64,000 bases of DNA, from positions 870,471,364 through 870,535,363 of the forward strand of contig NC_056743.1 of NCBI RefSeq assembly GCF_019279795.1, given 5' to 3'. Below the pieces are notes generated by a model. The model saw only the letters and a program-made list of their open reading frames with translations, was not told the DNA's origin and searched no databases. The stretch's first letter is position 1. Each line of letters begins with the position of its first letter. This DNA comes from Protopterus annectens (taxonomy: Eukaryota > Chordata > Ceratodontiformes > Protopteridae). Shown here one piece after another: positions 13,169 through 22,618 of this stretch. The translations under genes and the position numbers were made by a program.

Positions 13169-14788
13169 GCAGCCCGATTGCTTTCCTCTGGAAGCAGTCT
13201 GGGAGCATTTCTCTCTGCACCAAGCTGCCTGACTCTCTATTACAAACGATCAGTGGGTGCAGAGAATAATTTTCAGAGGCTATCACATTCCCCTAATCTC
13301 CTATCCAAGACCTCCGAAATCCCTTCCCGATGTTCCATCCAATCAAAGGGAGGAGGCAGCTTCTGAAATCCAAAAGCTATGTCAAAAACGAGTCATCCAA
13401 CAGGTGCCCCCAGACCAGTGCGGATCAGGGTTTTACTCAAGATTCTTTTTATTGCCAAAGAAGACTGGGGACTGGAGGCCCATTTTGGATGTCAGCCAGT
13501 TAAACAAATCAGTTTTTCAGACCAAGTTCTGCATGGTCACGATTCAATCCATCCTCCCCTTTCTGCGGGAGGGTGTGTGGATGTGCTCGTTGGACCTTCG
13601 GGATGCATACTACCACATCAAAATGGACAAGTGCTCCAGGAGTTTCCTTCTATTCCGGCTGGGAGTCAATCACTACCAATTCAGAGCCCTGCCATTCGGT
13701 CTCTCGATGGCCCCCAGAGTGTTCACGAAATGCCTAGCAGTGGTCACACCTCAAGGGAAGTTCTTCACGTTCTGGGGTCCATGGTGGCAGCCATCCCAAT
13801 TGTTCCTCTAGCCCGATTACACATGAGACTGCTAAAAAGGCTCCTTCTGTCCCAGTGAATATCCAATCTTCATCCCCTGAGCTCACAGACACTCATCACC
13901 ACCAACACCTGCAGACAAGATCTCCTCTAGTGGACGAGTACAGAAAAAAATCTTTGGTGTCGCCCCTTCCAGGCTCCCCAGCCCAGCGCCACAGTGACCA
14001 AGGATGCTTCCCTGATAGGGTGGGGGGCACTTCCAGGGAAAGTCGGTCCACTGCACATGGTCCAGCATAGAGGTCAACTTGCATATCAATGTCCTGGAGT
14101 TAAGAGTGGTGCTATTGACATTGCAAGCATTCCACCCGCTCCTTCCATCAGGAACGATAGCTATCCAGTCGGACAACATGTCCGTTGTCTAGTATATAAA
14201 CAAACAGGGAGGGACCAAATCCTACCCCCTATGTCGCAAAGCCATGTGAATCTGGCATTGGGCGATAGCTTCCAACCGCTTTCTGATCGCAAAGCATATC
14301 CCGGGGAGCTCCAACATGATTGTGGACAGGCTGAGCAGATGTATCTTCCGTCCTCACAAGTGGTCTCTCAATCCGAGTGTGACGGCAAAAATCTTCAGCC
14401 ATTGGGGCCAGCCATGCTGCGATCTTTTCACCTCCCCCTCAAACTCAAAGTGCAGCAGATACTTTGCCCTCTTTCCCCCTCACAGGGAGTCACCGAGAGA
14501 TGCTTTGATTCACAGTTGGGCCCTGGGTCTTGTCTCCTTTATGCTTATCCTCCAATTCCTCTGATTCCCCTTTTTCTAAAGAAAGCCATTCGGTTGAGAA
14601 GCAAAGTGATCCTCATTGCCCCATTCTGCCCTCATCAAATGTGGTTTCCCTTCATCCGACCTCATCTGTTACAGCCTCCTTGGATCCTAGGCACTCGTCA
14701 GGACCTCATATCTCACCCACAAGGACTGACTCCACCAAATCTATCCACTCTCAAGCTGATGGCTTGGTTTCTCCACTTCCATTAGTTG
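13100..14788 (+). pseudogene. DIRS pol: RT with deleted active site, RNase H, third domain, copy 1
   Basis: Frame 13257-13811 carries the RT fingers and palm start: SGFYSRFFLLPKKTGDWRP, then MCSLDLRDAYYHIKMD (motif A, catalytic Asp) and FRALPFGLSMAPRVFTK (motif B). Directly after VFTK the sequence jumps to the connection region (LGSMVAAI, 13773 onward). Compared with copy 2, about 290 bp are missing, including the YLDD motif C. RNase H follows at 13994 (KDASLIGWGA; the first Asp is kept). The same frame continues into the conserved region with LLYAYPPIPLIP, which in DIRS elements lies where a Dam-like methyltransferase domain is described; I assign it by position only. The pol start overlaps the gag end. 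The loss of motif C abolishes polymerase activity. Confidence 0.85.
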
Positions 14789-15817
14789 CCGGGCAGGAAA
14801 CCCTCTCCTTATCTGTCCGTGATATTATCCTGGCCTCTCGTAAACCATCCATCAGAAAACTTTACAGGGACAAATGGAAAAGATTCTCTATCTGGTCACA
14901 TAATCAGAAGATAGATCCGTTTTCAGCTTCTGTAGCTACTATTCTTCATTATCTTGCTGAGTTGTTCAACTATGGTGCATCAGCTTCCACCATTCGAGTC
15001 CATCTAGCAGCCATTTCCAATTTTCATAATAGTTCAGATGGTGTCCCCCTTATTTCCACTCGACTTTGCAAGACCTTCCTCAAGGGAATTTTCCACAGCA
15101 GGCCGCCCATCAGACAGCCAGTGGAAGCATGGAATCTCTCCAGGGTTCTCCAGTCTCTCTCTCTACCCCCCCTTTGAGCCTGCTGCGACATGTGATATAA
15201 AATTCCTGTCATGGAAATCATTGTTCCTGGTCACAGACACTTCAGCCAGACGGATATCTGAGTTGCAAGCCTTATGTATCAAGAGCCCTTATCTGTTCTT
15301 CCATAAGGACAGAGTTTCACTTCGAACTAATCCATCTTTTCTTCCCAAGGTGGTTTCCGATTTTTCTATTAACCAGTCCATTGAGTTCCCTGTATTCTTT
15401 CCCAGTTATTCTAACAAGGGAGAATACTGTCTACATTCATTGGATGTTCATAGACAATTATGCTTCTACTTGTACAGAACTAAGTCCTTTCGCAAGTCGG
15501 ACCAACTTTTCATTTAATTTTCTGGTCATAGAATGGGGTATGCAGTGTCTAAAGTTACTTTGTCAAAATGGCTCAGGGATTGCATTACCTTCTCATATTC
15601 GTTTTCCAATTAACCTAAGCCTGATCAAATCAAAGCTCACTCAACTAGGGCTATAGCGGCGCCTGTTGCCTTCCATTCTAGGGCCTCCATGGATGACATT
15701 TGTGCAGCAGCTATTTGAGCTAAACCCCATACCTTCATCAAGCATTACAAATTGGATCTGATCTCCAGGGGAAGAGCGGCATTTGGCTCAATGGTTCTCA
15801 GGAATGTTCTTCCATAA
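14530..15817 (+). pseudogene. DIRS tyrosine recombinase, frameshifted, copy 1
   Basis: This ORF opens at 14530 in a different frame from pol and overlaps it to about 14788. The N-terminal SAM-like core-binding part is at 14815-15175 (KPSIRKLYRDKWKRFSIW). The catalytic part follows after a frameshift near 15170. It includes SARRISELQAL (box I arginine), HSTR (the HxxR pair, around 15630) and HYKLDL with the nucleophilic tyrosine near 15750, ending NVLP-stop at 15815-15817. All catalytic residues can be read, but the frame is broken near 15170 and 15510, and a TGA replaces the Trp codon in the AATWA block near 15717. The enzyme would integrate the circular cDNA. Confidence 0.85.
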
Positions 15818-15855
15818 GGGCCACCCAGGTTCTCCAAGTATTTTGGGATTCTGTC

Positions 15856-15958
15856 CCATCAGTGATGACTAGGAAGAAGATTAACAACTTCAGATAAAGA
15901 AGTTATGTCTTAACCATAACATTCCATCTGAGTTGTTGATCTTCTTCTAGTCATCACA
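15856..15958 (+). repeat. Internal complementary region (ICR), DIRS copy 1
   Basis: The first half (ATGACTAGGAAGAAGATTAA and on to ACTTCAG) is the reverse complement of the left outer end at about 10165-10200. The second half (AAGAAGTTATGTCTTA to CTTCTAGTCATCAC) is the reverse complement of the right outer end at about 16196-16256. The halves meet at ACTTCAGATAAAGAAG. This is the DIRS hallmark that templates completion of the linear ends into a circle. Confidence 0.88.
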
Positions 15959-16054
15959 CCCTCCCACCGGCCCCCATCGAAGGCTCCTGGCGGATCTTCT
16001 GGGTCTTATGGTGTTTTAGGATTTCTGCGTAGAGATGGCCTCTGTTTTTCTGTT

Positions 16055-16232
16055 TCTGCTATATGTTGCATGCAAACTCGATCTGAGGTAACTGAGTGAA
16101 GGGCATTGTGGGTAGCAGCTTAGCTTGAGGGTTTTGGTGCACGCAAGCTTGGTATAAGGCCGACTCGGTTCCGAGGGCTCGGAACCAAACCCATCAGTGA
16201 TGACTGGAAGAAGATCAGCAGCTCAGATTGAA
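16055..16232 (-). repeat. Right inverted terminal repeat, DIRS copy 1
   Basis: Reverse complement of 10171-10345. The closest part is around 16070-16198 (GCAAGCTTGGTATAAGGCCG). It is followed to 16257 by an outer end that also pairs with the ICR. Confidence 0.9.
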
Positions 16233-16319
16233 CGTTATGGTAAGACATAACTTCTTTTTTTCAACTACCCAAATTTTCACAGAATGTCTGGATGTTTGCC
16301 TCATATTTTTGGTATGTTC

Positions 16320-16905
16320 CTTATAAAATGTGTGGTTTATTTAAGCAATAACCGACGATGTGGTGTGATATATTGAAGATTTACCCACAGTTGGTGTTAT
16401 TAAATAAAGCCAGCCATTGGTAAATTTCAATATACCACAACCAAGGAGTCGGTTATTGCTATTATACAATAACATTATTTAAGAAAAAAATACTTTTCTT
16501 AAATAATGTCTTTGTATAACTGTGCATTACTGTTCTTCCGCTGGTTCTGATAAACTGCTTCTGTACTGAGCATGCGTATGGGACTTGCTTCCTATGCATA
16601 CCCAGTGCATCAATGCTTTGAAATGGAAGCAACGGAGAAAAGAAAGTCTCCGTTGCTCCCATTTTTCTTTTTTTTAATTTGTTAAAAAAATGTTTTGAGG
16701 ACTTTATACCAATGGAAAAAGTCCGGACGAACGGACCTTTTTCTATTGGTATATTATAGCAATAACCCACTCCTGGGTGTGGGTAATGCTGGATTTACCC
16801 ACGGTTGGCATGGTTTGGTCCCGAGGGCGAAGCCCGGGGGACCAAACAAAGCCAACCTTGGGTAAATCCAGCATTACCCATACCCAGAAGTGGGTTATTG
16901 CTATT
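16320..16905. repeat. Two related foldback units with spacer
   Basis: Unit 1 (about 16345-16457) is an imperfect palindrome opening AATAACCGAC and closing GTCGGTTATT. Unit 2 (about 16752-16905) is longer, opening TAGCAATAACCCACT and closing AGTGGGTTATTGCTA. Its central hairpin is GGTCCCGAGGGC / GCCCGGGGGACC. Both contain a core like TTTACCCAC-GGTTGG. Each is followed by a similar stretch (GCTATTATACAAT, then ACATTATTTAAG, a run of A, then CTTAAATAATG), so this is a tandem duplication of a composite foldback repeat. No coding capacity is visible. It could be a MITE or a satellite. Confidence 0.75.
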
Positions 16906-17637
16906 ATACAATGACATTATTTAAGAAAAAAAATAATTACTTTTCTTAAATAATGGCATTTTATAATGCCTCCTTGCTGCCCTTCCACAGCTGTCTGGTA
17001 TTCTGCGGCAGTTCTGATGCACTGCGCATGCGTATGCCTACACAGTGCATCAGAGCTGTGGGCAAAAGCAACGGAGAAAGGAAGATCTCCGTAGCTTTTT
17101 ACTGTTTTGCTATGTTAAATGGGTTTAACATAGCGAGACAGCTTTAAAAAAAGCAACTGAGAATCTCCGTTGCTTATTTTAAAGCTGTTTCGCTATGTTA
17201 AACCCATTTAACATAGCGAGACAGTTTTGAAAAAAGCAACGGAGAAAGCAAGATCTCCATTGCTTTTTACAAACTGTTTTGCTATGTTAAATGGGTTTAA
17301 CATAGCGAGACAGCTTTAAAATAAGCAATGGAGATCTCCGTTGCTTATTTTAAAGCTGTCTCGCTATGTTAAACCCATTTAACATAGCAAGGCAGGTTTA
17401 AAAAAAAAAGCAACGGAGAAAGCAAGATCTCCGTTGCTTTTTACACACTGAGTCGCTATGTTAAAGGAGTTTAACATAGCAAGACAGCTTTAAAAAAAGC
17501 AACAGAGATCTCCGTTGCTTTTTTTAAACCTGTGTCGCTATGTTAAACTCCTTTAACATAGCGAGACAGTGTTTTAAAAAAGACTCATACTAATGGAAAA
17601 AGTCCGGGCGACCGGACCTTTTTCCATTAGTATAAGT
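16906..17637. repeat. Alternating palindrome array (about 85-bp inverted monomers)
   Basis: Six copies of the palindrome GCTATGTTAAA...TTTAACATAGC start at 17109, 17192, 17281, 17363, 17455 and 17537 (spacings 82-92). Between them lie palindromes of the type GCAACGGAGA...TCTCCGTTGC. The central bases alternate in orientation (AAATGGGTTT, then AAACCCATTT), so the true unit is an inverted dimer of about 170 bp. The array is closed at 17583-17637 by another palindrome around AAAAAGTCCGG/CCGGACCTTTTT, also present at 16700-16745. There is no ORF. The array is likely to extrude cruciforms. Confidence 0.9.
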
Positions 17638-17780
17638 CGATTTACAACGTGCACGCTGGCCAATCAGCGTGCACTGTTGAAACACAAAAGGACGTCACCT
17701 CCCAGTCTAGCAGAAGTCGAGCTCTAAGTTGTAAATCCTGTAAATTGTTGGAATAATAAATCCAAAATACGTGCTAAAAT

Positions 17781-17840
17781 AACGCTTTTATTTGTGACAA
17801 AAAAGAGCATTTTCGCCGTAGTAACACTACAGCTTCTTCA
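17781..17840 (-). ncRNA. Hammerhead-ribozyme-like motif in the PLE 3' region (minus copy)
   Basis: Read on the minus strand: CTGAAGA, one extra A, an 8-bp stem with a GTT loop (GCTGTAGT / ACTACGGC, one G-T pair), then GAAA. After it a possible stem III follows (AATGCT with AGCGTT) and then A. CTGANGA, stem, GAAA is the hammerhead core, and hammerheads are established in PLE terminal repeats. Against it: the extra A before stem II, and no convincing stem I with the adjacent CATT. It may be a decayed or variant ribozyme. Confidence 0.45.
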
Positions 17841-18358
17841 GAATGAAAACCATTTTTTAAAAAAAAACACCAGTTAAATACATACGAAATACATGACTTG
17901 GTTAGATGGAATCATACATTTAAAGAACCAGTACATTCAAAACCACATACTATGCACGTACCAGCTAAGTTCAAAATGTTGATTTTTTAATAAAATCATT
18001 TAAAAATACCTTCTATTAAAGTGCATAAGTGGGTATTCATATTAAAAACATGTCACTATTGTAGCCAAAAAATAACTACAAGTGTTATAGTGTCCTAAAG
18101 TGTGACCCTTTAGTAAAAACTAATAATTAACTACTGTGAAATTCAATGATTAGTAGTCTAAAGCATTATGTCCTAAATATTGATTGAGAAGCCTACCTAA
18201 TCTAACATTTTAAAAACTCAAACCTAATAAATACAATAGAATATAAATAAATGTATTGATCTTTATACATATATGTAAGGAGATATAGTGTATAGAGGGA
18301 ATCCAAATAGCCAATTAATTCGTAACTCTTAACACGTAATGGTTAAGGTCAAAAATTG

Positions 18359-19015
18359 TTATAGCAATAGTTTCCTGTTATGTTTTTGTCTCAGGTAATT
18401 CCTCATTTTTAGTATACAAGAAATATTACAGCTTTCATTTAGTCCTGGAAAGCAAAAAGAGTTCAAACGTAGTTGCCATTCCAATTCACGGACCTCTAAG
18501 AAAATATTAGTAGGTCCCCCCCTCAAGGTATGTGGTACTGAGTCTATAGCTGTAAAACTAAAACTGTGTCCTTCATGTTTCTCACAGTGTTTAGCCAGGG
18601 CATTGTCGCATTTTTTTGTTCTTATTGCATATAAATGCTCATATACCCTGTCGTGAAATCTGCGGTCAGTTTTACCTACATAATATGCTTCACAGCAATT
18701 ACATAATGCTAAGTAGACTATAGACTTAGAGTTACAATTAAGTTTACAATTAATGTAGTACCTATTCCCACCTACTTGAAAAGTGCTGCAGTTGTTAATA
18801 TATTGGCAATATTTACAAAAACCACACTGCTTGCACCCCTTCATTTTAACATTATTGCTGAATTTGTTGTTGCTTTCAAGGATAGATTTCAAGTTACTCC
18901 CTCTCTTATATACAAATTTAGGTCTATCACCTAGTTTTTCAAGTAATTCTTCATTATTTAGAATGAAGTGCCAATTTTTCATTAGAATCAATTGAACATC
19001 CAGGGAGTCACTACC
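18359..19015 (-). pseudogene. PLE C-terminal fragment with GIY-YIG endonuclease (minus copy)
   Basis: This open frame encodes about 215 residues of the PLE C-terminus. It begins at the truncation point (DSLDVQL near 19015); the codons up to 19036 come from junction sequence. A Cys cluster (C-x2-C-x2-C-x2-C) precedes the GIY-YIG domain, whose second motif reads YYVGKT, followed by R-x3-R and EH residues. In PLEs this nuclease nicks the target DNA to prime reverse transcription. The whole RT domain is missing from this copy, so it cannot act alone. Its sequence is almost identical to the plus copy at 19494-20150. The reading frame is uninterrupted to the stop at 18359, which fits a recent insertion. 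Confidence 0.85.
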
Positions 19016-19034
19016 AACTACCACCTTTTCTACC

Positions 19035-20150
19035 ACTGAAATAGATTACTTAGATGTCAAACTTTCTAAAGATGCCACGAACCTTGAATACATTTCTACA
19101 ATACATAGAAAACTAACATACTGTAATTCCCTTTTACACTTCAAAAGCTCACATCCTTTTAGACAGAAAAGAGCTATCATCAAAGGACAGCTCATAAGAG
19201 CAGCTAGAATGTGTAACAGGGATGCAGCCTTCTACAATGAATGTAAAAAACTTGAAAATATGTTTACAAGTAGAGATTACCCGTTAGATTTGTTTTTAGA
19301 ACTTCTGAGAGAAGTTGATAACAAAAGACTGAATGGTTTATACGTCCCTCTTCTTAAAAAGAGAACAATTGAAGTTGAAGTTCTTACAACGGTTACTGAT
19401 ATAGGAGAAATGAATACTACATCAGAGAACATCAACAGTAACAATGATTTTAAGAGAGTTGACCCTTTTAAAATCAGCTTTATTTCTACCTTTAGTAGTG
19501 ACTCCCTGGATGTTCAATTGATTCTAATGAAAAATTGGCACTTCATTCTAAATAATGAAGAATTACTTGAAAAACTAGGCGATAGACCTAAATTTGTATA
19601 TAAGAGAGGGAGTAACTTGAAATCTATCCTTGAAAGCAACAACAAATTCAGCAATAATGTTAAAATGAAGGGGTGCAAGCAGTGTGGTTTTTGTAAATAT
19701 TGCCAATATATTAACAACTGCAGCACTTTTCAAGAAGGTGGGAATAGGTACTACATTAATTGTAAACTTAATTGTACCTCTAAGTCTATAGTCTACTTAG
19801 CATTATGTAATTGCTGTGAAGCATATTATGTAGGTAAAACTGACCGCAGATTTCACGACAGGGTATATGAGCATTTATATGCAATAAGAACAAAAAAATG
19901 TGACAATGCCCTGGCTAAACACTGTGAGAAACATGAAGGACACAATTTTAGTTTTACAGCTGTAGACTCAGTACCACATACCTTGAGGGGGGGACCTACT
20001 AATATTTTCTTAGAGGTCCGTGAATTGGAATGGCAGCTACGTTTGAACTCTTTTTGCTTTCCAGGACTAAATGAAAGCTGTAATATTTCTTGTATACTAA
20101 AAATGAGGAATTACCTGAGACAAAAACATAACAGGAAACTATTGCTATAA
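19035..20150 (+). pseudogene. PLE fragment: end of RT domain plus GIY-YIG endonuclease (plus copy)
   Basis: An open frame runs from about 19035 (TEIDYLDV) to the stop at 20150. The first 60 codons match the end of the Penelope RT: IDYLDVKL, a TIHRK block, LHFKSSHP, and KGQLIRAARMC. The first internal Met is at 19209, giving 313 residues. Counting from it, a C-x2-C-x2-C-x2-C cluster lies at 156-165, the GIY-YIG second motif YYVGKT at 206-211, and conserved R and H residues at 214-222. The fingers and palm, including the YxDD centre, are missing because of 5' truncation, so the copy is not autonomous. The frame is intact throughout, unlike the neighbouring old LINEs, pointing to a young insertion. 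Confidence 0.87.
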
Positions 20151-20667
20151 CAATTTTTGACCTTAACCATTACGTGTTAAGAGTTACGAATTAATTGGCT
20201 ATTTGGATTCCCTCTATACACTATATCTCCTTACATATATGTATAAAGATCAATACATTTATTTATATTCTATTGTATTTATTAGGTTTGAGTTTTTAAA
20301 ATGTTAGATTAGGTAGGCTTCTCAATCAATATTTAGGACATAATGCTTTAGACTACTAATCATTGAATTTCACAGTAGTTAATTATTAGTTTTTACTAAA
20401 GGGTCACACTTTAGGACACTATAACACTTGTAGTTATTTTTTGGCTACAATAGTGACATGTTTTTAATATGAATACCCACTTATGCACTTTAATAGAAGG
20501 TATTTTTAAATGATTTTATTAAATACTCAACATTTTGAACTTAGCTGGTACGTGCATAGTATGTGGTTTTGAATGTACTGGTTTTTTAAATGTATGATTC
20601 CATCTAACCACATCATGCATTTCGTATGTATTTAACTGGCGTTTTTTTAAAAAAAATGGTTTTCATT

Positions 20668-20732
20668 CTGAAGAAGCTGTGGTGTTACTACGGAGAAAAC
20701 GCACTTTTTTGTCACAAATAAAAGCGTTATTT
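20668..20732 (+). ncRNA. Hammerhead-ribozyme-like motif in the PLE 3' region (plus copy)
   Basis: Same arrangement as at 17781-17840. CTGAAGA, A, GCTGTGGT, loop GTT, ACTACGGA, GAAA. Here the closing pair of stem II is lost (G opposite A), and one A-T pair is G-T. The copy therefore looks slightly more decayed than its partner. Confidence 0.38.
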
Positions 20733-20844
20733 TAGCACGTATTTTGGATTTATTATTCCAACAATTTACAGGATTTACAACTTAGAGCTCAACTTCTGCT
20801 AGACTGGGAGGTGATGTCCTTTTGTGTTTCAACAGTTTGTTTCT

Positions 20845-20990
20845 TTGTGGAGTGGAGTTACCAATCAGCGTGCACGTTTTGGAATATTAATGGGGGGGGT
20901 CATGGTATAATGTGGGATTTACAACGGGCACACTGGCCAATCAGCATGCACGTTTTGGAATATTAATGGGGGGTCATTGTATAATGGCAA
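20845..20990 (+). repeat. Short tandem duplication flanking the PLE pair
   Basis: The block CCAATCAGC(G/A)TGCACG followed by TTTTGGAATATTAATGGGGG occurs twice (about 20860-20895 and 20937-20975). The preceding GATTTACAACG(G/T)GCACGCTGG-like sequence also occurs left of the PLE at 17639-17662. The PLE pair was therefore inserted into this repeat. Confidence 0.7.
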
Positions 20991-22439
20991 ATCACTGAGG
21001 GTAGCAGTCACTAAATAATGACATACATTTGAGTTTTAGCCTTCATATCCTTCAAAAATGCATGCTAACACAAATTCGTTTAACTCTAGCAACATTCTAG
21101 GTTTTATAAGAACAGTATTTAAAATATGTCCCTGTTGTTCAGCCTTTGTCCCTCCATTATTTTAGGCTTTGTCCATATTTCTTGCACTTAAGAGGTTGAG
21201 AGGTATCATTCTATCCCACTTACTTTGCCTTTATCCATTTCAAAGCTTTAATAACAGTCTTGTATTCCTGATGAAAATATTAGCTGGTCCTGTGACAGTA
21301 TTTCATAGAAAGGAATGTGTGAGTAACACACATAAGAATCCACTACAGTTCCTTAACACAAACAGCTAGAGCATCCTCATTCTTTTATGTACTAAAGAAT
21401 GTTAAAAAAAGCACTAAAAGAAGAAAGTGTCCTATGCCCTTAATTTGGGTGTTTCACCCCAAATCCCTCCCTTGATTCATTCAGTGACTTTTGCTTCTCA
21501 AAGAAAGATCAGTCACTGGTCGAAAATTAAAAATATTTTTTGCTGTTTATGCTGGAGGTTGCAGTATTGGACCACACAGTGAACTCTGCTTTAAAGACAC
21601 TACAGACTTGCTGCTGTATGAAGTGATCAACAGTGCACAAGTAACTGTCCCCTTGAGGTATTATGCTTAAGTAACAGTGAAATGAGATGCCATAATTTGA
21701 GAAGACAATACTGTACAGCATTGATAGGATCCTTCTTCAGTTCTTAGCTTTTCTGGCACTTCATTTACTGTATCTACACAGGAGTAATTTTAGCTCTACA
21801 GTGGTTTGAGCTCATTTACATTTTTTCTTCAGAGCTCCTTAGAATATTTTCAGATTTATTGTAGTAAGCTATTGCTAAACAGAGTCTTTTAAAATTAGCA
21901 GATGAAAATCATCAAGGTGAATTGAAATGAAAATCTGCTGAATTACTGAGGGGGTACTATTTCTCAAATCACTTCATTTTCTAAAGTTGCAGTGTTCTTA
22001 ACATGAACTCTTAGTACTCTCAAAACTTGACACTTAGCAGAACCTCATCTATACATAAGTTGGTGCTTAGACCATTGAACATTAGATGAGTCCAGTACTT
22101 TGCAGATTTTTTTATCAGCCTAGGCCTTTCATTTTTATATCTAATGTTAATTTTGGCTTGTTTCTACCCATTTGACAGCGTTTCATTTGCAAGGAAGCAT
22201 TTATTGTCATTTATTTGCTTTTGTTCATTGGGAAAGTCCAACTAGGCAAATGAACCCCCTTTTCAGCTAACAACTTGAAAGAAAAGCTGCAAATATACAA
22301 TGTATAAAACAACGTATGAGCAGTAACATGACAGTTTTGTTACAAAAAACGCAGACAAGACAGATATTTAATTTGTAATAATCCATCTGTAATAGTACTT
22401 AAGTTTAATTAATAATGTACAAAACATTATAGTATTTTA
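20991..22439. other. Intergenic DNA, nothing recognised
   Basis: AT-rich sequence without a supported gene or repeat. Confidence 0.5.
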
Positions 22440-22610
22440 TAGCATTACATATTAATTATTCTAAGCAGAATATGCTTTAAGTAGCAACTTGTGGTGCTAC
22501 AGAAGGATTGAGAGACTGCCTTACAGAGAGAGGAGCACACAGAGTAGGGTTAGTTGAAAGTGTAGCTAGAAGAAGAGAAATAGAAGACATAGCTGTAAAC
22601 CTGTGGATGC

Positions 22611-22618
22611 GCAAGAAC
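22611..22618. repeat. 8-bp target-site duplication of the MITE (left)
   Basis: GCAAGAAC, repeated exactly at 23183-23190 directly after the other end of the element. Confidence 0.9.

Larger units (their letters stand above)
10165..16257 (+). mobile_element. DIRS-type tyrosine-recombinase retrotransposon, copy 1 (defective)
   Basis: A complete-length element has inverted terminal repeats, gag, RT/RNase H, tyrosine recombinase and an internal complementary region (ICR) after the recombinase stop. This combination defines the DIRS order, which replicates through a circular DNA and integrates with a tyrosine recombinase rather than a DDE integrase. The left end is placed where sequence complementary to the first half of the ICR begins (about 10165-10171). 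The right end is where the complement of its second half ends (TAAGACATAACTTCTT, 16241-16256). I see no target duplication, as expected for DIRS. All ORFs are broken by frameshifts, and about 290 bp of the RT is deleted, so the copy is non-autonomous. GC content is clearly higher than in the flanks. Confidence 0.93.
17674..20835. mobile_element. Penelope-like element pair, head-to-head hairpin
   Basis: Two 5'-truncated PLE copies face each other. The minus copy runs from its 3' end at 17674 to about 19015. The plus copy runs from about 19035 to its 3' end at 20835. The arms 17674-19015 and about 19494-20835 are near-identical reverse complements, separated by about 480 bp present only in the plus copy. 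The unit ends are inverted repeats (CTGTTGAAACACAAAAGG and its complement). Inverted, partly truncated copies are typical of PLE insertions. The pair sits inside a host repeat, parts of which are found on both sides (17638-17673 and 20845-20990). The similarity of the arms suggests that they formed together and recently. Confidence 0.88.

Noticed and set aside
10165..16257. LTR retrotransposon or endogenous retrovirus
   Set aside because: The termini are inverted, not direct; there is a tyrosine recombinase instead of a DDE integrase, no protease or envelope is seen, and an ICR is present.
16906..17637. CRISPR array, because of regularly spaced repeats
   Set aside because: The repeats are palindromes that alternate in orientation, the spacers are repeats too, and the context is vertebrate DNA.
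19514..19726. Opposite-strand frame inside the PLE ORF (same peptide also at 18783-18995)
   Set aside because: It is the antisense of the conserved PLE coding sequence and appears twice only because the PLE copies are inverted.
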